From contig OX485809.1 in NCBI GenBank assembly GCA_950295325.1, positions 32,316,144 through 32,380,143 of the forward strand: a stretch of 64,000 nucleotides of DNA, in the 5' to 3' direction. This DNA comes from Polytrichum commune (Eukaryota; Streptophyta; Polytrichopsida; Polytrichales; Polytrichaceae). Below are positions 12,597 through 24,324 of this stretch, piece after piece. Below the pieces are notes generated by a model. It made no database searches. It was not told the DNA's origin and saw nothing but the letters and a program-made list of their open reading frames with translations. The translations under genes and the position numbers were made by a program. The number at the start of each line of letters is the position of its first letter. The stretch's first letter is position 1.

Positions 12597-12999
12597 GACG
12601 ATTATCAGTGTATCGGGTGTTTTTAGTAAGTGAGGCATGTAGAACGAGCTTATTAAAGGACGCCATTATACATTTATACCTGACCTCATAGAACCAATAC
12701 TGCACACAATCGTTTGTAGGGTTGTATCGGCTAATGACTGCTTGACACAATCAACTAAAATTGTACAACCAACTAAATCCTAAACCCTAAACAATCGACT
12801 ACAATTGTACTCCACATGCCCCCCCACATTATGTCATGGACCAGCTCTGACACACAAGAATTCCTTCCTACTTTCATAGTTGCACAATTAGAATTATCAT
12901 ATTTGTGGATGGTTACCAAAGCTTGGTAAAGTTTTGGACTATAATTGATTTAAGGGGCTTTTCTCATCCATGTTTTTCAACTAAAAGTTGGTTTAGACT
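12597..12999. other. Non-coding spacer
   Basis: The part next to the 1.1 kb element (about 12597-12630) looks like the continuation of the inverted repeat block. The rest has no recognisable gene. Confidence 0.4.
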
Positions 13000-13385
13000 G
13001 TGATAAAGAAGTGCACTAGTCAAGAAGTTCAGGGGAATGGAGCAATATGATTGGTTATGAAATGACTTCTTCATTGGCCAAGGTTTACACTACACCCAAG
13101 ACTTCTTCAATGAAGAACTTCAAGCATGGATGAAAAAATGACATGGATGCCAACATGGCAACACTTTTTTGCTAAGAGAGTTTTGTGAAGATCATGTTTC
13201 TTAGGCAACCTTAAACCCTCATACAAGAAACATGACCTCTAGAGAACTCCAACTTGAGGGATTTTTATTTACTTGTTTATTTTCCATCTTGTTTGCCTTA
13301 CCAACGATTGCTTGAAATAGCCTTGATGGAAATTCTTGACCAACTAGTGCACTTCTTCACCATAGTCTAAATTGGCCTTCAGTCA
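13000..13385 (+). repeat. Dispersed repeat, uninterrupted copy (copy 2)
   Basis: This aligns continuously with 6330-6533 joined to 11065-11265. The join falls near 13195, where copy 1 carries the hAT element. This makes it a related empty site within the same window. Confidence 0.75.
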
Positions 13386-13609
13386 TGATTATCCCATATA
13401 GGGCCATCTTGCTTTGCATTCAAGCCTCTTGCTACATGGGAAAGTAGTAGGCATCCTACAAAGGCTCCTACCATGCAACATGGACCAATGTGGTCTTCCT
13501 CCCTAAAAGCCATAAAGAGGTTCATGGATAGCACTTTTGGGTAGTTGGAGTTCAAGTCAATGTCACCCCATAAGGTGCGTGGGCCTTATGTGGTCACCCT
13601 TCTTAATCG

Positions 13610-13765
13610 AACATTCTGACTTTAGTTGCTCATAACATTACACAACTCCTTGGTTGCATTTTGTGGGACCATGTATCACAAGAGCATGATTCTCCTTTAG
13701 TTCCAGGATATCTTGTTTATGGGGAGCACTCAATTTGTAAATTATGAACTTTTTGACAAGCAATT
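13610..13765 (+). repeat. Second block of copy 2
   Basis: Inverted relative to its counterpart at 11328-11475. No coding function was recognised for either copy. Confidence 0.65.
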
Positions 13766-13916
13766 ATAATATTAGAGTTTAACGTAAATAATATACACGC
13801 ATTACGATGAGATTAAAATATGTGCTTAGACTATGGTATCCATTCTATGTTTAGTAGGTGACTCACCAACATCAATATTACTTAAGTTAGATGTGTGCTT
13901 ATTTGGAATGTTTTGT

Positions 13917-14100
13917 CTTTGCACCTGCTTCTTGTAGAATATGAGACTATTAGCAAGTCCAATCGTGCTTGTAATCACGTGCCTCATTGCATATTTCGGA
14001 GCTCATATGAAAATTTAATTCCTTATCAAAGTGAATATTCTCTTGCTCATTAAGTGGTCATCCAAGTCCCCCCAATTATGTTGCCTATTAGCCTAGAAGC
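13917..14100 (+). repeat. Dispersed ~190 bp repeat, copy R1
   Basis: First of five copies sharing a GCACC-TGCTTCTTGTAGAATATGAG-like start, a central GGAGCTCATATGA and a CTCATTAAGTGGTCAT block. The others start near 21205, 22932, 50735 and 52636, all in this orientation. It may be a SINE-like unit or an LTR fragment. Confidence 0.7.
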
Positions 14101-14410
14101 CTAGAATGGTTAGCATATTTTGAGATCTCACATAGTCCAATTTCTTTTGGATGTACATTTTTAGATCCACACCTATTCACATACAACTCAAATTTAGGTG
14201 TCCAAATTTTTGCTATGTTGGATTTAGGCACTTCTTCCTTAAGATCATTGGATATGTAAGACTACTCAAAGGATCTTATTATATACTATATTATAGACTT
14301 TTCGCAAAAAAAAAACCACCTTTGACATGAGGCAATAAGTATTAGCCCTCAACCATGCTTTATACCCACAACTCAAGTTCACATATGAGATTGCGGCTTT
14401 GATCAAAGGT

Positions 14411-14413
<3 letters not shown>

Positions 14414-14449
<36 letters not shown>
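14414..14449. repeat. (CT)n microsatellite
   Basis: About 18 CT units. Confidence 0.95.
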
Positions 14450-14451
<2 letters not shown>

Positions 14452-15538
14452 AAGGTGTATGTGATCATTTCAAAGAGAAAAATATCTTCATATTAACCTC
14501 TACTAACTTTTGCATCTCAACTATGCTTATGATATTTGAAATGACAACATGTTTGATTTGCAACTACTCACTTGATGAGACAAATTTTAATTTCATTCAA
14601 TAACCAAAATTGTTTGTGGAATAAGGCCAAACACCTTGCATCATTAATTCTACCAATAAGGGTTTTTAATCCATTGGCACATATTTCATGATCAAGTAGC
14701 ACAATATTTTCTTCCACCTTTATGTATCTTCAATGTTTGCACACTTGAGGTCGTAGTAAGTATTTGGAGATGTTTTTCAAATGTATCATCTCCTCCATGG
14801 ATGGCTAATGATACAATTTTATTAAGTTCTTTTGTGTGTTGTCATCCTACTTATTTCTATTATGTTGCTAGAGTATAAAGTGTGTACTAGATTATGGCCA
14901 TTGGATGGACTAAACCAAGCGACAAGTGGCCATGAGTTGGACCCACCCATTGGCCATTATCATATGTAAACAATGATCATGACGAGATTTTGTACATTGT
15001 TTAGAACACCGCAAACAATTTGTTGGACCATATTACATTGTGGGTGAAGTAGATGTGCTCGGGGTGTGTGATTTTGCCATAAGACACTTCAAGCACATGG
15101 AATAACCTCTTCATGGTGGAAACTATAAGGTGGCCATTTATATATAGTGTTGCAAACTAGGGTATACAACGAGTCATCATCATGACAAAACATGAACTAA
15201 AACTAGCGATGTGTAACTAGGGATCAAGAAAGCACATGAGGGTGCTAGGACTTTTGGCACTATTCCACCATCCCTCTCTTTGATCAATGTGGAGGATAAT
15301 TTAAAAGGACTACACCTAATTATGATCCTTACCCAAAAATGACCCATATATTATCTTTTAAGAATATACATGCACTAAGCATGAGAACATACTATGATTA
15401 GTTTTGGACACAAGGTAGGTCAAGAAAAAAATGGATGTAAGCAAGGCAAATATAGTGTATCTTAATTTCAAATGTCAATTCTCAATTCTCAAAAGTTTTA
15501 GGTAAGCATTGTAGAAGACACATCATGTACAATTACTT
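14450..15538. other. AT-rich spacer without recognisable genes
   Basis: No frame longer than about 65 residues and no clear repeat was seen. Confidence 0.4.
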
Positions 15539-15539
15539 A

Positions 15540-16705
15540 CAAAACTAAGTACACTTTGAACATACTCATCTTCAACAAACAATTCACGTCTTTTTTTAAT
15601 TTGAAAATTGGATATGTTACTACACAAACTTGTGTACATGTATGCAAAACTTCACATTGCATTGATAATAAGAAAGTATGTTGCAAAGTCAAATGAGAAA
15701 CTATATACATATACTTAGTTTTGTTCAAGTTGCCTACAAAATCTTTAGTAATTGGTCTAGTAATCCCTACTCTTTAACATAACGTTAATTCTTTGTGGCA
15801 TGCTCTCATAAAAGTGCCATGCAATCATGTTCACTAAAATTGGGATACATTAAACACACATGCTCCCACAATTCTTGGATACTTGTTGGAGGTGTCGTAA
15901 ACATGTTCTCACACGTCTCGTCATTGAAAATCACGTGTTTCTAAATTATAATCATCAATGGTCAAATTCTCATACCTTTGAGCAAACCTCAAGTGTACGA
16001 GAACATGTTTACGACTCGAAAATGACTTCCTTTGTTGCACTTGTGCATCCAATCCAACCTCTCTCAAAGCACGCCTCACAGTGATGTCGGACAACAAGCT
16101 ACATGTTTTATATCGAAATTGTTTTGCTATCGCAAGTGCAGTTTCCAAGTCGACCTTCGTTAACAAGAGTGACACAATGCCTCTTCTCTTGGTCTGCAAG
16201 AAGCTTTGGACACCTTCTTCTTTGTTTCTCAATCTCGCCCCCTACATCCTTCCTCAAATGCACTACAAGAGATTGGTTCATGCCCACTAAAGTGGCAACT
16301 TTGCGAGTAGAAGCACCGCTTTTAAGTTGCACCAAAGCTTGGTGCTTTTGTTCTGGAGATAACGGAAGCATACGGCTACAAACGATTTTACAAATTGCAC
16401 CTCACATACTCTAGAACCAAGGCTACACAATGCACAAGAAAATCTCATAACATTCCCAACTACGCAATGCACATAGAGATGTCAATGTTGGAAAAGTGGC
16501 GGCCAACAAAAGAGAGTATTATAACCCTAATCACTTCAACATTTCCTATTTTAGAAACCCTAAACCCTTTTCGTTTTTTGGTTTCACATTTATGTAATTG
16601 ATTACTTAGACTCTTGCTTTGATAACTTGATCACTTTGTTTTCTAACTTGAATCGGCTAACAATGGGAGCCAAAGTTGAGTTTGTGTACAATGTACTTAG
16701 TTTTG
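15540..16705 (-). mobile_element. Tc1/mariner-type element, internally deleted
   Basis: CAAAACTAAGTACA at 15540-15553 has a perfect inverted partner at 16692-16705, flanked by A/T-rich sequence. Between them, on the minus strand, lie the N- and C-terminal parts of a Tc1-like transposase. A further inverted copy of the same end motif sits at about 15711-15725, just past the C-terminal coding part, so the exact left boundary is uncertain. I did not see an unambiguous TA duplication. Confidence 0.6.
15745..16371 (-). pseudogene. Tc1-like transposase remnant (DDE core missing)
   Basis: The minus-strand frame opens at ATG 16371 with a helix-turn-helix region (SPEQKHQALVQLKSGAS, then KVATLVGMN). 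It shifts frame once near 16155 and continues with a second helix-turn-helix typical of Tc1 transposases (SDITVRRALREVGLDAQV). It then runs out after IDDYNLETRDF near 15925, where the first catalytic Asp would be expected just downstream. The C-terminal signature reappears in another frame at about 15857-15750 as WHFYESMPQRINVMLKSRD, the equivalent of the SMPRR-V-K end of Tc1 proteins. The catalytic core between these parts is absent, so this is a dead, deleted copy. Confidence 0.75.
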
Positions 16706-16707
16706 TG

Positions 16708-18362
16708 CATAATTGTATGCAACTAGCCCTCACAAATGTTGCACACTTTGTTTTGCTTTTTAGAGGTTAAACTTCATTATTTGTAGCTTTAATGGTTAAG
16801 CCCTTTGGTTCTAGCACTTTTGAAGATTACAAAGAAGTCTCTACAGTAACTCTTGTGTCCAACCCTCAACTAAATATATATTATATATATATAAATATGA
16901 AACATATGCTAAACATATAAACACCCTGCTGTAAAATAAGTAAAGCCATATTAATCTATCTAGAGAGCAAATCAGTAGTGTTTTATTACGTGCATTGGCC
17001 AACAATGCCAAGTTAACTTACTAATTCAAAGGAATCATGACCTATTGGTTGATGGGGATCGGGTATTAGCTTTATGATAGCTTTGTGCGGCAACAAGGTG
17101 GTTGCATGGGGTGTTGTCCGAGAACAAAGGAATGGGGCAATGGGGGAAGTGGCAACCAAGGAGGTTGTTATCGGTCAAATTAGGTTGGTATTGGCATTGG
17201 GGAAAGTTGGGGTTCGAAGTCAAGTAGCATCTAATGACGAACATCCACAATACTTAGTGAATTATGTAGCCAATATGTAATATGTCTATACTCATATTGG
17301 CAGCTCCCCTTTGTCATAGGCCGTTCCGTTGTGGGTGCCCCTCAAGAGCTTAATAGCAAGCCCAGTCGTTCCTGGATCTGCATATGCATCCGGGAATGAA
17401 AAGTGGCCTCCATCCATAATGCAGATGCAGACCCAAGCAAAACTGTCACTCATTCTGCATTGCTTTCATCAGAATTTCCTCTAAAATGATTTGTAGTTTT
17501 ATGAAGTCATGAACTTCAACCAGTTAGTTCTCAAACTCATCTGTGCTTCATGCGTAACTAGTATTTTATTCCTGGTTTACCCTAAACCTCAACCGGTTAT
17601 TTCTCAAACTCATTCCTAATCTTGCGCGTAACTAGAATTATCTCATGGTTTACCTTAAACCTCGTCATTCACTAGGACCCTACCATATTGAGCTGTCTTT
17701 AGTTAAAAGCCGCCATGAAGTTATTTGTCCTTAGTTGATAGCAGGCTCCCTGCATATCTCGACGAAATGCAAGGAATTCTACACTTTCTGTATTATTTTA
17801 CATCCAATTTTAGCAAATAGCAGGGCGACTGGGCCAATATCCTGCATCTGCATCGCGGTTGAAAAAGCGCAAATGCAGATACATGTGCAGGGTCACTGGG
17901 CTTGCCCTAATAGAGAGAGTTGTTGTAAAAATAGATTTGTTGCAATAACATTTATTTTTCCTTTGCAGCCATGACGTGGGTTTTTTCTAGTGGTTGCTTC
18001 TTCTGAGATTTTGTGGCAAGCAGGTGCTATTAATACAACTCCTGGAAATCTCTGTTCCAACAAAATAATACATTCTTCCCTCCAACTTTGCCACATGTCA
18101 TATCCAGATTGGTCTCTTGCACCGACGTGGAATGTGCATTCCAGCACTATGTAGTAAAAGAACAAGTAGAGCGCACTCTTCGGTAATGGGAAAAGGGTTG
18201 GGGGATGTGCTGTGAAGAGAGAGGCTTCAAGGCTTGTCAAGGCATGGGGTGCAAGAGTCCCAGTGATTCTTGAAGGTTCTTGAAGGTCCCCAGGCACACT
18301 CCACCACCAGGACCTTGATTTGCAAACCTCTGCACCGTTGAGGCCAGGAGCAGGAGCTACCA
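16708..18362. other. Upstream region of the quinone reductase gene
   Basis: Mostly non-coding. About 17470-17680 holds two diverged copies of a motif with CTCAACCGGTTATTTCTCAA and GCGTAACTAG. The same motif recurs in the FQR1-like introns and near 41.8 kb. A promoter should lie near 18.3 kb, but I cannot place its elements. Confidence 0.4.
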
Positions 18363-21300
18363 ATGACGATCACCAAGATATTTGTTGTGTACGCATTTTC
18401 ACCAATTTGATTCTTTATAATTAATTACCACTTCCAGTGTCTAGCATTGCAGCGATGCAAAAAGAGAAAGATGAATGTGTATCTGTGTTTTGATTATTGG
18501 AATTTGGGTGACGATTATTGGCCTTCAAGGATTCCATGGCTGTGAGTGAAACCAGAATGTCATATGATTCAGGCAGTCACAACCGATGTTGCAATTACTA
18601 TTGCCTACTGAATTGCTTCTTGTAGGTTGAGAGATTCGTGCACAAATTATAGAATTGATGGAGATCGTGGCAAATTGCACGAGAGGTGAAAGCACCCACT
18701 GAGTGATTCCAAGTGGTTTTTGGCCATATTTTTAATACGTTGTAGGGTATTGGATATGCGCATGGGGTGAACATAGAAGTGGTTGTGTCAGTAATTATGG
18801 GCTCTGCATATCTCGGTGCAGCAAAGTATGACGTTTTTACCTGAAATTCCTTCCTGGGTCCTCTCAAATGCCCCAAAATGATGTTTGAAACATCCAAAAT
18901 CATGGCTTTCATTATGCCACTCCCAAAGGAAACTTATGCGAAATTGGGTTCGCTCATCTTTTGTGTGCGTCTCTCGAGTCTTCCAAGAACCAGGATGAAA
19001 TATCAATATTTTATATATGAAACCCTTATACAATGAGGCAATTTGCATGCCATGAGACACTCGATTTTGTCATCTTATAGCCCAAAAATCATCGTAATCA
19101 AACCCTTAAGATATAACATAATTCACACACAATTATGTGAGGCACTTCTCACTGGTGTTGTGCAATGAAGAAAGATAATGCTTCTTTTTATTTTGAAGAA
19201 ATTGGCTTGTCAAGAGAAGATGACCCCATGAAAAAAGGTATTTGACACATATGCTCGATGTAAGCCTTCTGGCATGGATATGTAATACCACTAACAAATT
19301 GTGTGGTCACTATGCCGTGTCCCGAATCAGTCAAAAACTCTTGTTATATGGGATTGGTTGTCGAATCTGTTATAAACTCACAAGCTAACATCATGTCTCC
19401 TACATTGTGAAATCTTGAGCCACTCGTGACAATTTGTTCATCTGGTGACACAATGCTTGCTGTTTCAGTATGAATCATGCCAAACATTCATTTATCAGGT
19501 CACTTTGATTCATGAGAACAGTGGAGTACGGTCCTGACAAATCTCATTACCGTGATTACCATGTCAGCTATTACTCGATGTATGGCCATGTGGAGCAGTT
19601 GGCCCAGGAAATCACCAAGGGTGCAAATGCTGTTGAAGGTGTTGAGGCAACAATATACCAAGTAAGATTCACCTCCCTTGCCCCCTCATTGCCTTGGTGA
19701 TGACCCAATTCTTGAAACAAGAGGCATGACAGCCCGGAGGGTGACTTTGTGAAACTTTAACGTTCAAAGGAACGTGGTTTTTATGCACTACTTGAACGTA
19801 ATTTCTGTCACGTTCCTTCATTTTTGTTTTGTTTTGCATATCACAGTGAAGTTACATGACAATGAAGTCACTCATACAGCATTGATCTCCAAATGTTGCT
19901 GTCCTTGCAAGTATGCCATCAAAAAGGGCTTCCCAAGTTTTGGATGGTTGGATCAACCCAATTCAAAGTTGGAAACTTTCAAGCCACAGAATTTAGAATG
20001 TTCATTGGACACACTTTTCTAAAAACAATGTGAGGATTGGGCAAAATAATCTTATGGATTTTTCGTTGACTTTAGAATATGCGAGTTTATATGTGAAGCA
20101 TATTTTACGCTTGATGGTGATCATTTTGACAATCTTGACACTTCTAGAAACTGAATTGGGACACTTTGAATAGGGGTCACACTCTGCGAGTTTTTGTTTA
20201 AAATGTGATAATGTAGGTGAAGCATATAAAAAATATGTCACAAAAGTCGATAATGATTCTCTTGGTTAATTCCACAAAGTACGACATCATCCACTCAATG
20301 CTCAAAGGTCCAGGCGGCCCATTCTTAAAGGTCATATGAAGGGGTTTGAGATGACTTCTTCATATTTTTGACTAAAAATGTCAAAAGGGACCCCACTAGA
20401 ATATAGCTCTTTCCACCTAAACATTATTTCAATTAGAGCATACATATATGTAGAATGATTTACAAGGAGATTCAAGCTCATATAAACGAGCTTAGACTCA
20501 AATACATATCATGGGTATGTGAGCATCATGTTCACAAATGACTTCATTTTCACTTCCTCTTATTGAGAGGTTGTACTAAATACGCACTAGATATGGAAAT
20601 CTTCAACACATAGACAAGATAGAGCATTATTTCATGTGATATTTGTTGAGGATCCATAAAAATTATCATGTATCTCGTATAAACACACCCCCGGTCTTTT
20701 AATCCTTAAACGCTCTAGAGGCCCAAACTGGGTTTCTCCATGCACAAAAACATGTCTTTGAACTACATATTTCTATATTTAGGTACATGTGAGAATTGAT
20801 CCTATCTACAATTGATTTATTTTTCAAGTGCAATTTTTAAATCAATTGAATGCCTTGATGTTATTGAAGATTTAACATTATTAAATCTTCAAATTTAATG
20901 CAAATTTAATGCATTAAATCCTAAATGCCTTGGATGCAAGTGCAAACATTATTATTTGATCACCATTGTCAAGTATTTTCTCCTCAATGTAAGAGAATAT
21001 ATAAAATAAGGTTTCCAACTTATAAATACATAAAACATGAATCATGAACTTGGTGAGGCCCATATAAATTATGTATATGGCCATATATCGAGACAATGCT
21101 TCCTTCAAGGGTTAAGGATTGATTTGCCTTGACATACGATTCGTGTATTGTTTGTTTGTACCTAAGATAGATGGATCTTAAATGGTTTACTTATTCTAAA
21201 CACCCCACTTCTCCTAGGATACGAAACATGCAACCAATAACACAAGATGGTTAGCAAATGCAAATCAAGGCCATTGCCACTTTCTTCATAACTTTTTGGT

Positions 21301-24300
21301 CATATAGATTTGCCTCCCCCCAACCCAATCATGTTGACTATTAAACTCAAACTGATTATCATAGTTTGAGCATGCAGTCCAATCCCTTTCAAACACATGG
21401 CATAACACTCAAATATCGGTGCCCTTACTACCAGTGTCTGGGGAGATTCTTAGGCATAATCTGTCAGAATCCTTGTGCTTCCCAAGTCCAACCGGTTACA
21501 TGTTGTGATCTCTCGGTTTTCCTTTATTAATTTTACCTGTATTCCATAGATTCCTCTACACACGATCGGTATGTTCCCGAAGCCTTGACCTTCAACCAGT
21601 TTTTTTCTCAAACACAAACCGCTTCATTTGTAATCACACCGGTTATCCCGATTAGTGTGTGTGACTATTCAGAATTATGTAGTGCAGTAACGGCTTCCTC
21701 AAGAGTTCAATTTTTATTAACAAAGGTTCAATAGAACCTTGTTCGGACATTACAGAACACAGATGAGTTTGCTCGGCAAAATGTTACGTTCTGTGTAACT
21801 CCGAATAAGCAACACACACTGACTGATTGGGAGAATCAGTGTCGCAGTTGGTTCTCCCCGTTCATCGCTGACTACATGTAAGACAATTAGCCTAGTAATA
21901 TTTGAGGGTTCTTGCTTACTTACACCTTGTTTGTATGCCGCATTCATCAGGTGCCGGAGACGCTCTCGCAGGAGGTGCTGGGGAAGATGGGCGCCCCTCC
22001 CAAGGCCGGGCACCCTGTCATCCAGGCGACCCAGCTGCCGGATGCGGACGGGCTGATATTCGGCTTCCCGACGCGCTACGGCATGATGTGTGCCCAGTTC
22101 AAGGCGTTTCTGGACGCCACGGGGGGGCTGTGGCGCACGCAGGCGCTGGCCGGGAAGCCGGCGGGCTTGTTCGTCTCGACGGGCACCCAAGGAGGCGGTC
22201 AAGAAACAACGGCGTATGTAACCACCGTAACCACCGTACCCAACTTCCTCACTCGTCCTCCTCCTGGATCAGTGACCGCCGGGGAGATTCTTGAGCATGA
22301 TCGGTCGAGATCTCAGTGTCTCCAAGTTCAACTGGCTACGTGTTGTGATCTTTCGGTTTTACTTTATTGATTTGAGGTGTATTCCATAGATCCCTCCAAA
22401 GCGATCGGTAACTCTTTTGAAGTCTTGATGAACTTCAACCGGTCATTTCTCAAACTTGATCAATCGGTTTATCTGTAACTCGCGGTCGGTTCTCCTCCTC
22501 CTGGATCAGTGTCCGCCGGGGAGATTCTTGGGCATGATCGGTTGAGATCACAGTGTTCCCAAGTTCAACTGGTTACGTGTTGTGATCTTTCGGTTTTACT
22601 TTACTGATTTGAGATAGATTCCATAGATCCCTCCAAAACGATCGGTAACTCTTTTGAAGTCTTATGAACTTGATCAATGGGTTTATCTGTAACTAGCGGT
22701 CTGTTCTCCCCGTTCATTGTTCATATACCATAGTGGGCACTCTATTTCATCTAGAAGTGTTGGAATGTAATTTCCACACGGTATGCAAGTGGGTCTTAGT
22801 CAATGTGAGCATGACATGTTAAGGAAGAAGAATTATTCTTTGGGGGCCGAAGTAGAGAGAATTATTCTCTACGGTAATTGTCACGTTTACCCCTAATAAA
22901 GTAGAGGTGTGGTGTCCGGATGTTTTTTCTTTGTCTGCACCCACTTCTTGTAGGATATGAGATACGGAAATTGTGTGAGATGGTTAGCAAATCCAAACAG
23001 TCTCCGTGACCATTAGGCTCATAGTTGTTGGAGCTCATATGAGTATTTTATTCATGACCAAAGTGGAAAGAGTCTCGTGCTCATTACGTGGTCATATAGC
23101 TTCATGTTGTAGCTCTTGATGAAAGGGTGAAGTTCTCCATGAGAGGGGTTATAAAATGAACTCTTGAAGGGTTCTTGATTACAATTGCAAATTTGAGACA
23201 ATACAATTATAAGTAGAAGATTTATCTTTGATCCTCCTACAGAACCTAAGAAGTAAAAAATAAAAATCTAAAACTCTAAAAATCGTCTAATCACAAAATT
23301 CATTGTTTTGATGAGAAACTTAATACGATTAGCTAAAATTGTTGAAAAGTTGCAAACATAAAATGACATTGAAGTGATCAAATTATGAAAATATCTTTTG
23401 AGATGTGAGGCTGCGTGAGGTATAAAGGAGGAGGATGTATGAATTTTACTAGTGAAGCTTTTGGAGGTTATAGGAGAGTTTCAATAATTATGTGTGGAGG
23501 GAAAAAATGGGTTACAAGTTTCATTTTTGAGCAATATTCAATCATTTGAATTTGAGAGTGCCATATTGGGATGTTTAGGCCATTAAGGATTAGAATTTCT
23601 TGCAAGGAATCTTAAGGCTCAACTCATGATTGTTTGGGTTTTCATAATATAAAGATTAGGAGGTGATGAGCCTTGAGACAGTTAGAAGAAGGTGAAAATT
23701 TTAAGGAAAACAAATGTGCGAAGAGGGAGGAGGTCCCCTCTGCAAAAATAGTACCAACAACATCCTCATTCGCATGCCACCTTTTAAGAATTCAAGGTTC
23801 TATGTGTCCATATGTAGGGAATTCGTAAAATTGAGCATGAGTATCTCATATGTGCCATCTAGATCTACATCTAACAATAAAAATGACCAACCTTTGATGT
23901 TGAGGTTACCGTAATGTTGATGTGCACTTTTCATGGTTTCATATATTTTCAATCAACACCGCACCATTCAATACATAATCCAATCTTCTAAGCCTTGAAA
24001 CGAGAAAATACATAGAATCACAAAAAAATTTAGATTGCAATGTTATGTTCAACTACAAAGTATTGAGGGGTTCAATGAACCTTTCACAGGTTGACGGCTG
24101 TAACTCAGTTGGTGCATCATGGAATGATATTTGTACCCATGGGTTACACGGGTGGTCCGGGCATGTTCAATCTATCAGAACCCAAGGGTGGTTCTGCATA
24201 TGGATCCGGCACATTTGCAGGTGATGGTAGCCGACAACCAAGTAAATTGGAGCTTGAGCAAGCTTTTCATCAAGGCAAATACATTGCAAGCGTTGCCAAA

Positions 24301-24324
24301 AGACTTAAATGGGGGCCTTCATAA
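18363..24324 (+). CDS. FQR1-like: NAD(P)H:quinone oxidoreductase, FQR1/WrbA family (4 exons, 205 aa)
   Basis: Flavodoxin-like FMN enzyme that reduces quinones by two electrons with NAD(P)H, protecting against semiquinone radicals. Plant homologues are mainly cytosolic or plasma-membrane associated. Exons are 18363-18388, 19568-19661, 21951-22213 and 24090-24324. All splice sites are GT-AG, with phases 2, 0 and 2. The 26 bp first exon encodes MTITKIFVV, which supplies the beta-1 strand before YYSMYGHV. The start of the flavodoxin FMN phosphate loop is YYSMYGH. Further family signatures are [18 protein letters not shown], then [21 protein letters not shown], and AGDGSRQPS near the C-terminus. 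The length is normal (Arabidopsis FQR1 is about 204 aa) and no key motif is missing. Introns 2 and 3 (2,289 and 1,876 bp) carry dispersed and tandem repeats. The gene stands alone. Confidence 0.95.
21205..21360 (+). repeat. Dispersed ~190 bp repeat, copy R2 (in FQR1-like intron 2)
   Basis: It matches R1, R3, R4 and R5 at CACTTCTCCTAGGATACGAA, at AAGATGGTTAGCAAATGCAA and at its 3' end (CCAATCATGTTGACTATTAA). It is followed by a CCGGTT-type repeat. Confidence 0.7.
21420..21850 (+). repeat. CCGGTT-type repeat, diverged single copy
   Basis: It shares GGGGAGATTCTTAGGCAT, GTTGTGATCTCTCGGTTTTC, ATTCCATAGATTCCTC and TTCTCCCCGTTCATC with the tandem pair at 22254-22722 in the next intron. Confidence 0.7.
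22254..22722 (+). repeat. Tandem duplication of a 237 bp unit (FQR1-like intron 3)
   Basis: Two near-identical units; CTGGATCAGTG begins at 22264 and again at 22501, giving a period of 237 bp. Both contain GGGGAGATTCTTG, GTTGTGATCTTTCGGTTTTA and CGATCGGTAACTCTTTTGAA. The second unit has a small deletion. The array starts about 40 bp after the exon 3 splice donor. Confidence 0.88.
22932..23105 (+). repeat. Dispersed ~190 bp repeat, copy R3 (in FQR1-like intron 3)
   Basis: It contains CTGCACCCACTTCTTGTAGG, GGAGCTCATATGAG and CTCATTACGTGGTCAT in the order seen in R1. Confidence 0.75.

Noticed and set aside
17893-18363. 156-residue minus-strand frame
   Set aside because: No recognisable domain. 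It sits in the promoter region of the FQR1-like gene and has no splice or homology support.
19512-19700. ATG 19512 as start of the FQR1-like protein
   Set aside because: It would add a non-homologous N-terminus in place of the beta-1 strand. An AG acceptor at 19566-19567 and the 26 bp exon at 18363 fit the family better.
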